Positions 52,246 through 62,524 of a stretch of 64,000 nt of DNA are shown here, piece by piece. The stretch's first letter is position 1. Every line of letters starts with the position of its first letter. A model generated the notes under the pieces. The model was given only the letters and a program-made list of their open reading frames with translations. It ran no database searches and had not been told where the DNA came from. Source of the DNA: Simmondsia chinensis (taxonomy: Eukaryota; Streptophyta; Magnoliopsida; Caryophyllales; Simmondsiaceae); assembly GCA_018398585.1 (NCBI GenBank), contig JAGTTD010000013.1, positions 11,755,237-11,819,236 on the forward strand, given 5' to 3'. Both the position numbers and the translations under genes were made by a program.

Positions 52246-52796
52246 TGTTTGTTGAGGAAATAAATTGACCTAGTTGCTTCCCTGCTGTGGAGTGGCAAGT
52301 AGGCCCTGATTGGCATATACCCTTGGCAGCGTACCCGACAAAAGGCACATAAGTAATCACTTAGTGGCATACTAGGCAACAACGGCATACACTTTGCGGC
52401 ATGCCTAGCAATAGACCCCTGAGTAAGCCATTGGCGAAACACCTGGTGATAGATCCACGGGTGAGTCCTTGGCGGCACACTCTTGGCGGCATGCCCCACC
52501 CGGCAATACACTATCTGACCTAAGGCTATTTGATTGTGGCATATCATCCGGTCCGCCTTATCTTCATACGTAGACTTCTTGGTACACTTTACTTCCCCGC
52601 AAGGGAAAGCACCCGCCTGACCAATCCACACTCACCACGTGCCTTTATCAACCAATACTAAGTAAGCCCTCTTCAACTATAAATAGAGGAGGTGGTCAAA
52701 TAAGGACAAGTGGAGATCACGGTTGTAATTTTGTCCTTCCTCCTTTCCTCGAATTAAAGAGCTTGAGTTCGACTTTTCCTTAAAAGAACCTGTTCA
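52246..52796 (+). repeat. 3' LTR of the LARD-like element (551 bp)
   Basis: Starts TGTTTGTTGAGG after AGTGGGGGC and ends ACCTGTTCA. It has a well-formed TATA box (CTATAAATAG, 52677-52686), which is CTATAAACAG in the other LTR. Confidence 0.85.
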
Positions 52797-53841
52797 ATTT
52801 TTTATATTATTAATTTCATCAGCTTTCATGTAATAATGACTTGTATAATATAATATAAATATACATAATATGTAATAATATATAACTAAATCATTCCTTA
52901 AAAGTACATAGCATTGCTCCAGAAGGCAAAAGACCTTTAAATGCACCGCAAAAATTCAGAACCAACCTGTGAATTCTGGGCTGTCTAGGTTTTAGCTTAT
53001 TAAGGTTGCCAATGTATTGACACCGAGGTGGTTGCTTTTCCGCAAGTTATTCCTTTATGACTTGCCAGATATGTCCTCCATTAACCGATAAGGCGTTGCT
53101 TCTCATCCTATTAATTTGTTGGACAGATCCATGCCTCATGATGCAAATGTCCTTTGAATTTCAAGCATAAATATTATATAAAACTATATTATTTTTTACA
53201 ATTAAGTTATGTCAATATTAAAAATTAAGAGTTATAGGGATTAAAAGTCATGGCTTCTTTATCAAAAAGGCTATAATACCATGTTAGTGAACTGACTGTT
53301 ATAAAAGTTTAAGCTTGTGATGACAATGAAGTTACAATTCTGCAACTTCTTATGATGATTTCATGTAAAAAAGAAAAAGAAAAACCATGTTGTGTGTCAA
53401 ATATTATGGATCAGAATTCACAAAAAATGGCGATGTAGTATGAGAGTGTGGAATAGTTGGTAGTTTAGATTTTGAGGAATTTTCTTAACCCACCCCCAGG
53501 ATTCAATGCTGCATTTATTAACACGCGACATAGGTCATTTACATGCACCGCCGTGATCATACATATACAGTATGCCGGTATTCAGATCAAAAGTAATAAT
53601 AACAAAAATAAAATAAAATAAAATAAATCATGTACAGTATAATATAATATAATTATGAGTTCTTTTATTCACTTAACAATCGAAATTTCTACTGCTTTCC
53701 ACTGCGTTCTAAGTTTGAAACTTCTTTTTGAAAATAGATATACATGTAATTTTACTTTTTATTACCAATATCAAAATATATATCAAAATTAGGGTCATTT
53801 CTGCATTCTTTGCTTTATTTGACTTGGAGTTTATATATATT
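52797..53841. other. Intergenic, AT-rich
   Basis: A short AAAAT microsatellite lies near 53605-53625. No genes. The right end could be part of an older copia LTR that received the next element (see the primer-like motif at 59265). Confidence 0.35.
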
Positions 53842-53846
53842 GTTTC

Positions 53847-54010
53847 TGTAAAGGTTGAACAATGCTTGCAATAGATATGAATGAAGGTACAAAGGTGAGC
53901 CTTATATAGAGCTCATATGAACAAGGGAAGACTATCTTAACCTTATTCCATACATGTAAAAAAGAGGAAATCAAGAATTCCTAATTTATAAGAGGGAATA
54001 TCCTCTAATA
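53847..54010 (-). repeat. 3' LTR of the short-LTR copia (164 bp)
   Basis: On the element strand it runs TATTAGAGGATATT to CAACCTTTACA. The 5' dinucleotide is TA, not TG, as in the partner LTR. Confidence 0.9.
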
Positions 54011-55560
54011 GGCCCCCTCAATTTTTTGGTGGTGCAATCACATGAAGATTGTTTTTGTGATAGTCAAACTGGTCAGGTCCCAGTCTTTTGGTAAAGATGT
54101 CAGTTATCTGGTGGGTTTTTGAGGTGTAGTGAACTTGGAGATCTCCCTTAAGGACTTTCTCACGAACATAGTGGAAATCAATGTCAACGTGCTTTGTGCA
54201 ATCATTAGAGATGGGGTTGGCTGCAAGGTAAGCGGCAGAGGCATTATCGCTGTATTTGAGAACCGGACCTAAGTGGCGGAGACCAATATCTCACATGAGA
54301 AAGCAAATCCAATCAGCTTCAGCAGTAGCTTGAGCCACAACACGGTATTCAGACTCAGTAGAGGATTTGGAGATTGTTGCTTGTTTGTTGGCACGTCAGG
54401 TGATGAGATTGGAGCCAAGAAGGAGAGCATAGCCGGTAGTGGAGCGGTGACTATCAAGGCATCCCCCCTAATCAGCGTCAGCATAGACTACTACAGAGGC
54501 GAAGGAACCTGGAAGAACAGCGATCCCGTGATCGGGGTTGCTTTTGAGGTACCTGAGGATGCGCTTTGCAACCTATCAATGACTAGGCCTTGGGGCATGC
54601 ATAAACCGAGAGACAAGATTAACAACAAAACATATGTCCGAGCGTGTCATGGTTAGATATTTAAGAGCCCTAACAGCACTCCTGTACTCAGTTGGATCAG
54701 GGAGTAAGTCACCCTCCATTAATGATAAGTGGGTTCGAGCCGGGAGAGGGGTCTTCATTTGTTTGGCATTGTCCATTTGATGTTTTGTGAGAAGGTTAAT
54801 GGTGTACTTATGTTGGGAGAGAAATAGGACATTTTTGGTTCGGTGAGCTTTGGTACCGAGGAAGTAATGAGAGGGCCAACGTCTTTCATGGAAAATTGAG
54901 TGGATAGATTTTGAATGAGGGTGTCATGGGGCATGGGTTAGAGCATATTAGAATCATGTCATCGACATAGAGAAGGTGGCAAATAATATCCTGAGATTTT
55001 CGAAAAAGAAATAAAGAAGGATCTACACGGAACCAAGTAAACCTGAGAGTGTAAGGAATTGTACTAAACCAATGAAACCAGCTCGAGGAGCTTGTTTTAG
55101 GCAATAGAGAGCTTTTCTGAGTCGACATACATGGTTTGGGTAGTTGGCATGTGTGAAACCCTTGGGTTACCTCATGTACACTTTTTCATTAAGATGGCCA
55201 TGTAAGAAGGCATTTTTAACATCCTGTTGTTTTATAATCCTGTTCGTGGTAATAGCAAGTGATAGAATAAAGCATATGGTAGAAGGTTAAACAACCAGAC
55301 TGAAGGTTTTCTTGAAGTCAATGCCTTCCCGTTGATGAAAACCTTGAGCAAGGGGAGCTTTAAAACGGTCCACTAAACCATCCGTTTTATACTTTACTCG
55401 ATATTTCCAAGTACTTCCAACAACATTTTGGTCTCGATTAGGGGGTACAAGTTCCCAAGTGTTGCTATGAATTAAAGCATTAAATTTATCGAATACGGCT
55501 TCTTGCCATTTAGGGTTTTTAACAGCCTGAGAGTGACACTTGGGCTCTTGTATTACAGCT
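54011..55560 (-). pseudogene. Copia reverse transcriptase and RNase H
   Basis: RT blocks in order from 55560: WQEAVFDKFNALIHSNTWEL, VKYKTDGLVDRFKAPL, QQDVKNAFLHGHLNEKVYM, CRLRKALYCLKQAPRA, and the active site LLYVDDMILICSN (in 55128-54886). Then LSQHKYTINLLTKHQMDNAK and YRSAVRALKYLTMTRSDICF. RNase H below 54570 has STTGYALLLGSNL, STESEYRVVAQATAEADWIC, a stop, KYSDNASAAYLAANPISND and HYVREKVLKGDLQVHY. Several single-base breaks. Confidence 0.85.
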
Positions 55561-55570
55561 ACAGAAGAAA

Positions 55571-55876
55571 CTAATAATGGGTACTTTGTTTATGAATTCC
55601 ATCTTTTAATCGAGTTTGCATAGAATGAATATTAGTGTCGGGAACCTCTGGTGGTGTTGTTGACACTAAAGGGTTGGTAGTGGATAGCGCATGTGTTGGT
55701 GATGAGATAGGGGTAGGGACCTCAGTTGGGTTCCGTGGAGGTTGGTCGGAGGCGGCAGCCACGGATGCCGGGGATGCGGATAGTTCAGGGTGGGGAATGG
55801 CCACGGGTGTGCTAGGTTCGGGTATGAGCACCAAAGCTCTATGCGGCATGGGATGAGGGAGGGGTGTAGGGCACAC
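55571..55876 (-). pseudogene. Copia linker between integrase and RT
   Basis: Pro/Ser/Thr-rich frame (PTPLPHPMPHRALVLIPEPS) ending NIHSMQTRLKDGIHK, the motif that precedes RT in this copia group. Open over 101 codons. Confidence 0.7.
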
Positions 55877-56233
55877 AGTGCTGGGTTAGGTGACTAGGGG
55901 TTGATTAGGGGAGGTTCTGATGGAGACCGTGGGGGAGCTAGGGAAGACATTGGTGTAAGATTGGTTTATTCATGTGTGTGTGGCTAACACACAAGGGTGT
56001 AGCCGAGAGCATGGGTGGAGCCAGGGGGAGAGTGATGGGAAGGTCGACTATGGTGATGGGGTTGTCACAGCTAGTGTTGTGAGGACAAGTTGTAAGTTCG
56101 AGATAGGAAAAACTAGACTCATCAAACCAGACGTGACGATTTATGTATATTTTTTTAGTTTGAAGGTCAAGGAATTGATAGTATTCATAACGTGCAACAC
56201 ATACAATAAAAATGCATGAAATGGATCGTGGTG

Positions 56234-57118
56234 CTACTCTATGAGGGGCATGCGATGTGATGTTGAGATAATATGCACACCCAAAACATGAAAACTTGAG
56301 TAGTTAGGAAGACATTTGAAAATTCTTTCGAAGGGGTGTGAAGAATTTTTAAGAATCGGTGTCGGGAGCCGGTTTATTAGAAAAGAAGTAGTGCAAGCTG
56401 CATCATCCCAAAAAGTGTAGGGTAAGCGAGATTGAATAAGTAGCGTTCGTGCCATTTCAATAATGTGTTGGTTCTTTCGTTCCACCCTATTTTGTTGTTG
56501 GGTATTAGGACAAGAAAGACAAAAATGAATGCCATGTTGACCACATAAGGTGTTCTTGCATCGATGATAAAATTCACAACCGCCATCACTTTGAAAAATT
56601 TTGATTTTTAAGGAAAATTGGTTTTCAACAAGTGTTTTGAAGGTTACAAAAAGTTCAAAGACTTTAGACTTATATTGCATTGGATAAAGTCAAATAAAAC
56701 AAGTAAAATCATCAATGAATATAACATAGTATTTGTAATGTGAGTTTGAATAAATAGGAGATTGCCATGCACCCGATTGAGTTAAATGCAAAGGAGAATC
56801 AACCGAATATAAAGCACGATGAAAGAGCAATCGGTGAGATTTTCCCAAACTACAAGTACGACAAAAATCAGTAAAACGAGAACTGGAAATAAGTTTGTGA
56901 TTACATAAGACGCCCAACATAGGTCTACCTTGATGCCCTAACCGTCGATGCCACGGGTCACCAGGTTGTGTGCGAGCCATGAGTCCAATGGAGTGAGGTG
57001 AGAAGCTATGAAGAGCGCCATTACTGCAAACTCGATGCACAGGGGTCCCGGTAGCTTTGTCCTTAAGAGAAAAGAATTCTGAGTCAAATTCAATAATACA
57101 AGCAGTATCTTGACACAA
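56234..57118 (-). pseudogene. Copia integrase
   Basis: Two long frames. The first (57118-56690) has the HHCC zinc-binding part (WHRRLGHQGRPMLGVLCNHK, FCRTCSLGKSHRL), then HYKYYVIFIDDFTCFI with catalytic Asp. The second (56680-56234) has IKIFQSDGGCEFYHR (Asp 2), CPNTQQQNRVERKNQHII (Glu 3) and INRLPTPIL. A single stop or shift near 56685 separates them. All three acidic catalytic residues are in place. Confidence 0.85.
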
Positions 57119-57170
57119 TCGCTTAATGAAAAGAAGGTTGTTTGTGAGTTTAGGGACTAAAATAACATTG

Positions 57171-57374
57171 TTAAGTTGAAGGGGGGCATGGGTTAGTTTT
57201 AATTATTGATGAGCCCACATGCATAACAGGAAGTGAAGCACCATCCCCAACCAAGACTTGTTTTTTACTATAACAAGGAAGAAGAGATTGAAACATACCT
57301 GAACTGGGAGTCATGTGGTTGGTAGCACTAGAGTCAGGGTACCAGCTGCAGTCTTGGGAATCAGTGATGGACAT
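57171..57374 (-). pseudogene. Copia protease
   Basis: Reads WYPDSSATNHMTPSSGMFQS, then VLVGDGASLPVMHVGSS. The active-site triad is usually DSGA or DTGA; here the Gly is Ser, which should abolish activity. Confidence 0.75.
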
Positions 57375-57419
57375 ATGGCAGCAAGGGAGTGAGAGGGATC
57401 CGGTAAGGCCATTTGGTTA

Positions 57420-58919
57420 AATCAGAGGGGGCAAGATACAACCGCATGACCTATGTGGTGGCAGATCTGACAGGGTTGAGGTCTTGGCCCAAGAATTCCA
57501 CTAGCATTAGCGGGAGTGCTCCCTGAATTTTGATTTTTGTGCGGTTGTTGGGGGGAATTACTTTGTCCCGACTTTTGTTGATTATAATGTCCTTAAGGTT
57601 GACCCCCATGACCACCATGGCAACCACTGTTGCAACCCTTGTGTCCTTGGCCATGTCCACTACGACCGAGGTTAGAGCCTTGGGTACCTACACTTGAGGA
57701 AACTAATACATGTTGAGGAACTAATGCATGTTGAGGGTCAGTGGGAGAGTGCCCATGATACCAAGATTGGGCACTCTCTTCATTTAGTAGAGTGGTTTTT
57801 AGGACCTCGAAGTTCGGGGTGGGATTGGTATTTCAAGCAAGAGTACTAAAAGCAGCATATTCAATTGGGAGCCCAGATAGGGCATAATGGACAAGTACTC
57901 TGTTTGAAATCGGGAAGTCTATGGCAACTAGGTCATCAGCTATGGATTTGAGTTCAGATAAGTAGGCTTCCATAGTTTTACCATCTTTTCTTAGGTTTAC
58001 AATTTGAGTTCTTAGGTCGAATTCCTTGGCCATCAAGTGGTCTCAGAATCGCTTGACTAGGGTATCCCACATGGTTTTTTATGTTGGATATCGGACTATG
58101 TCATTTAGGATGGGACGAAAGAGGGTGGCAGCGATACATGACTGAAGATTTTGGTCAGTGTGAACCCATTTTATGTGCTCAGGATTAGGGGTTAAAGTTC
58201 CGTTAGAGTTTGTTATGTAATTAAGGGGACAAGGGTGGGTACCGTCAATGTAACCCATTAATTGATGCGAGCCTAAAAGCATGTAAAATTTCTCTCTCCA
58301 TGTAGGATAATCTGTTGTATTTTCCAATTTAATTATAAAAATATTCGAAATTCTGGAGAGAGGTAAGACTAAAGGAACATTTGTAGTATTATGTAAATGT
58401 GGGTTGTGTGGGTGGAAGAGTGACCCAATGCCGCAGCCATGGGCCTAGGCCAGTGAGCCACCCATGCTGCCACCAGCAGTGGTCAACAAGCCACCATATG
58501 CGCTGATGAAGCCAGTTGAACCACCAAGGAAGCTGGAGGAGAAGGTAGCAGGGGGTGGTAGTTGTATGTTACTGGAATTAGGTTGACCAATAGATTGTGA
58601 CGATAAGAGGAGGGGGGAAGGGAATGGGGGATGCCCGAGCCAAGATATTGAGACACTTGTGGCCTCATTGCAACTAACACTGTACCGAAGATGGCAACAC
58701 CAATAGTTATCAGACCATTGAGAAAAGGACCCGAGGATATGGCACCGATATGGGAGAAATCGGGCATACCTAGGGAAAATCCCAGAGATGGGGGGGTACA
58801 GACCAGCCAGCATGGGGGCTGCCAGGATCTGCCGTACCAGGGAGATCGGGATACTAGGTGTTAACCGATTGGGGGGGGGGGGGGGGGGGTGTGTTAGGGT
58901 TAGGGTTTACTGCTGCCAT
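57420..58919 (-). pseudogene. Copia gag with zinc knuckle
   Basis: The start codon fits at 58919 (MAAVNPNPN), followed by a variable Pro-rich leader and a 19-base G homopolymer (58871-58889). Core blocks: YPTWREKFYMLLGSHQLMGY at 58310, then LRTQIVNLRKDGKTMEAYLS and LKSIADDLVAIDFPISNRVL (58036-57833). The C-terminus has a CCHC knuckle (CQICHHIGHAVVSC, about 57476-57435). Two or three frame breaks. Confidence 0.75.
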
Positions 58920-59047
58920 TTTAAAAAGAACATGGAATACTGAGAACTAAAACAAAATGAAGTCAAATAGAGAACTTGACTTTGTGTAAAAAAGTAAGAG
59001 CGGAAGAATTCAGAGAGAAAAGTCTCTTTAGGGAGGCTCTAATACCT

Positions 59048-59217
59048 TGTGAAAATTGAATAATGCTTGCAACATATATGAATGAAGGTACAAAGGTGCT
59101 CCTTACACAGAGCTCATATGAATAAGAGAAGACTATCTTAACCCTATTCCATATATGTAAAGAAGTGGAAATCAAGCAATCCTAATTTACTTTCCTAAGA
59201 GGGAATATCCTCTAATA
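59048..59217 (-). repeat. 5' LTR of the short-LTR copia (170 bp)
   Basis: Pairs with 53847-54010. The element strand ends in CAATTTTCACA just before the primer site AGGTATTAGAGCC (minus, about 59047-59035). Confidence 0.9.
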
Positions 59218-59297
59218 GTTTCTTTATTTCTTTTAGGGTTGGAGGCCCTTCGTAAATGGCCTCTTTACTTGGTAGCAGAGCCAGACATAACCCCAAA

Positions 59298-59703
59298 TGT
59301 TAAATACTAGTATTTTTCTCATGTATTTTCCTTGAGTTTATTTTGCATTTTATTTTCTTTCATACATATAGGATGGTATATTCCTTAGGTGCCAAATATT
59401 TACTCGCCTAGCATTAGTCAAGCATTCTTTGCATTCAAATCTGTCTACCTCTCCTCTCCTTTGCATGTGTAACTGGCCCATTATGGCCATAACTCACACA
59501 TTTACTTTCTTAAATTTATTGCTCATAGCTTAGGATTCTAGCTAAGTATTTAATCTTTCCATTTTCTTGTTCTTAAATTTATTGTTTATTGCTCATTGCT
59601 CATAGCTTGTGTAATATGTTTTATTCATTCAATCAAAAGGGAATTTTCCTTCACATTTAATCTTGTCTTTAGCTTTGGTGTTTTTTTTTTTTTAATTTTT
59701 ACA
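59298..59703 (+). repeat. 5' LTR of copia copy B (406 bp)
   Basis: Starts TGTTAAATACTAG and ends AATTTTTACA. It shares the ends and some blocks (CAATCAAAGGGAA versus CAATCAAAGGAAG) with copy A but differs widely in the middle, so the two copies belong to different subfamilies. Confidence 0.8.
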
Positions 59704-59838
59704 TTGTATCAAAGTAGGCTTGATCTTGCAAACCATCTTCTTCTCTTCTTCTTCCTACCGTGACCGAATGGCTACTGTGAGCGTCCCTCTTGCATTATCT
59801 CTTATTTTGATTTGTATTGTTTTGTTATTTTTTTTATA

Positions 59839-60770
59839 ATGTCCAGAGAAAATTTAAACCAAGTTAAAAAATCGGTTGTCATTTCAGGGGAGTCCTAGAT
59901 ACTAGTTCTCCCTACTATTTACATCACTCGGATCATCCAAGGCTTAAATTTAGCCAAGATGTTTTAACTGGTCCAAATTTTTCGGCATGGAGACGCTTGA
60001 TTTTTTAAAGTTTTTAAAGCTAAATGTAAAATTGGCTTCCTTGATGAAAGTATTGTTAAAGGGATGAAAATTCTCCAGATTTTAATAATAGGAGTGCTTG
60101 TGATTCAATGGTTTCCTCTTGGCTGACCACCAACTTTGTTTCAAAAGAAATTAATTCTAGCTTCACTTATTTTGAGACTTCCCGCGACATTTGGTTGGAC
60201 TTAAACAAACACTTCTCACAAGGAAATATTTAACAAAATTATAAAATTAAGCGCGGAATCTCACATTTAAAATGGGAAAATATGTCCATTTTTTATTATT
60301 TTACTACGTTGAGATCTTTGTGGGATTAGCTTTACACCTTGGTGGCAATTCCTCCTGGCACTCACAGATTTGGACAAGCCTTTGCTGCTATTCGGGATAT
60401 GGAGAGGCTACTATATTTACTCATGGGACTTGATTCGTTTTTCTCCACCGTTAGGTCCCAACTTATGAATTTTGAGCCTTTGACCTCGGTTGGGAATGCT
60501 TATTCTATGTTGTGCCAAAAAGAGAAGAAGAAATGTGTGGCTGCCGGCATGATTATTACTCCCGAGGTAGCCGCCTCAACTTCCAAGGCATTGGCCGCTA
60601 CTGCGGCAGGTAGTAGCAGCAGCTCATTTCGGACAATTTTTCATGTCAGTCTAACCATTTCACTTGTACACATTGTAAGAAACAGGGTCTTATAGAGGAG
60701 CAATGATTTGAGTTAATTGGTTATCCTCCAAGTTGGAGAAATAGAGCTTCAGGGGGACGAAAGGGAGTGG
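59839..60770 (+). pseudogene. Copia gag (copy B)
   Basis: Starts MSRENLNQVKKSVVIS and then breaks. Later frames have ITYFETSRDIWLDLNKHF-like residues, RQAFAAIRDMERLLYLLMGL, SVGNAYSMLCQKEKKK, and a damaged CCHC knuckle (CTHCKKQGLIEEQ, then a stop) before GYPPSWRNRASGG. Closely parallel to copy A. Confidence 0.75.
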
Positions 60771-60799
60771 CTGCAGCAGCAGCCATCCAACTGACCGGT

Positions 60800-61072
60800 G
60801 ACTCCCCAATGACGAGGCTCTCCCATTGTCAGTATCAGCAACTTCTTGCATTACTTGGACCTGTTACTGCTTCCCCTAGTATAAATCTAATACGTCAGGT
60901 GGCCACCACTTCTTTTAATTGGATGTTTGATGTTGTGGTAAATGTTACCATTGAATCTGTTAAGTTGCCTAATGGGCCAAGTTTATCTATTACTTATATG
61001 GAAAAGTTTGTGTTTCCAAAAATCATGTTCTTAATGATGTTCTTTGTGTGCTTGGTTTTCATTATAACTTGA
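60800..61072 (+). pseudogene. Copia protease with the active site deleted (copy B)
   Basis: The frame reads LALLGPVTASPSINLIRQVA, TTSFNW and then directly MFDVVVNVTIESVKLPNG. Compared with copy A, 16 codons (IIDKGASD and the next eight) are missing in frame. The protease active site is thus cleanly removed while the flanks stay aligned. Confidence 0.8.
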
Positions 61073-61129
61073 TATTCGTGATTGAGTTAACACATAATGA
61101 AAATTGTGCGTTAACCTTCCACTTCAATG

Positions 61130-62200
61130 TTTTTTATATACAGGACCTATGCTTGAGAAAGCTTATTGGAGCGGGTAGGCAAAGAGATGAGCTATATTTT
61201 CTCAAAGTTTGGCCGGGTGGTTCTTCTTCATTGGTGGCTTCGTCTTCCTATTCCGTTTCATGCAATAAAGAAGTTGTTTTGTGGCACTATTGTTCGGGCA
61301 TGTTCCCTTTTCTCAAGTTATTTAATTTTCCCTTTTTTAATGTTAAAAAGGAGAATTTTTATTTATGACTCATGTCATCGTGCCAAGCAAGCACGTTTGT
61401 CTTTTCCTTTATCTACATCAGGAAGTAGTGCTTGTTTTGAACTTATAAATTGAGATATCTGAGGATCTTATTGGACCGTGTCGTTAATAGGAGCTCAACA
61501 TTTTCTCACCATTGTTGATGATTTTGGTCATTGTACTTGTGTTTACTGGATGAGGGAGAAATCTCAAGCTCACAAAATACTTATGGATTTTTGTAGAATC
61601 GTTGGTACTCAATTTGTCTTCCAGGTAAAGCAAGTGAGGAGCGATAATGTGCAAGAATTCAAGTACAGACCGTTATTGGATTTCTACGCTCAACACAGGA
61701 TTCAATTCCAAAAGTCATTGACTGGGACACCTCAACAAAATGGAGTTGTTGAGCGTAAACATTAACACATTTTGGAAGTTGGTCGAGTGCTTCGGTTCAA
61801 AGCTGGTTCACCTAAAAGGTTTTGCGGTGAGTGCATCTTGACATCCGCTTGTCTTATTAATCTTATGCCTTCTGTGCCACTTAAAAATAGAAGTCCTTAT
61901 GAGATTTTGATGGGAAAATCGCCTTCTTATGATCGTTTATGGGTTTTCGGATGTCGATGTTATTTTTATAATAAATCATGCGATACGTTTGAGAGTCGTG
62001 CTACTCTGGGAATATTTGTTGAGAACCCTGGATACAAGATTTATAGTATTGAGGGCCATTAGAATTTTGTTTCAAGAGATATTCGGTTCTATGAAAATGT
62101 ATTTTTCTTTTGTTAAATCCGGTAGTGCTCTGTTTATTGTGGATGATATTTTTTCTGGACAAAATTCAGTTGATATTGTTTGAAATGATCCATTTTATGA
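61130..62200 (+). pseudogene. Copia integrase (copy B)
   Basis: The main frame (61478-61765) has FLTIVDDFGHCTCVYWMREK (Asp 1), [14 protein letters not shown] (Asp 2) and [13 protein letters not shown] (Glu 3). Upstream, with breaks, lies the zinc-binding part (WHYCSGM, CHRAKQARL). Downstream (61772-62062) come LRFKAGSPKRFCGECILTSA and VFGCRCYFYNKSCD. All catalytic residues are kept in one frame. Confidence 0.8.
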
Positions 62201-62524
62201 AGTAGCACCAGTTCTCGTTGAACTCGTTCCTGCGCTGCAACTTGCACACATAGGACTTAGCGGTTGGGTTTGCGCCGGTTGCAGTGTACGAGGACAAGCC
62301 GATCGACAATGGGTCAGCTGGTAGTAGTGCTGGTGGCTCAGGTGGGCACCAATCGACACCTGAAGTGGAAAATAGTCCCAGGCCTAGTTTTGATATTGTT
62401 AGTAGAAGAGTGGTTGCATACTATCTGTTCCGGTGAAGTATCAAGATTATATTTGTGACGTCCCATCCTCTATAGCCCATACTCTCACTACCACTCCATC
62501 GTCTAATTTCAATATGGTATATCT

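Larger units (their letters stand above)
46775..52796 (+). mobile_element. Large LTR element without pol (LARD-like, Tat-related)
   Basis: Two 551-bp LTRs (46775-47325, 52246-52796) flank 4.9 kb. A primer-site-like TGGCGCCGTCCATGGGA (47343-47359) follows the first LTR and a G-rich purine tract precedes the second. Inside are a gag remnant, two tandem-repeat blocks, and antisense coding remains in the right half. No protease, integrase or RT was recognised. Antisense ORFs next to the 3' LTR are known from Tat/Retand-type gypsy elements. Confidence 0.8.
53847..59217 (-). mobile_element. Ty1/copia retrotransposon, nearly complete, short LTRs
   Basis: LTRs of 164 and 170 bp (53847-54010, 59048-59217) flank a 5.0-kb body on the minus strand. 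The duplication GTTTC stands at 53842-53846 and 59218-59222. A primer site (59036-59048) and purine tract (GAGGGGGCC, next to 54010) are in place. The order is gag, protease, integrase, proline-rich linker, RT, RNase H. The RT still has YVDD. Lesions are mostly single stops or shifts. Confidence 0.95.

Noticed and set aside
58871..58889. Long G homopolymer as a structural motif
   Set aside because: It lies in the leader part of a dead copia gag; homopolymer length is also the least reliable part of many assemblies. The C-run at 31216-31231 is treated the same way.
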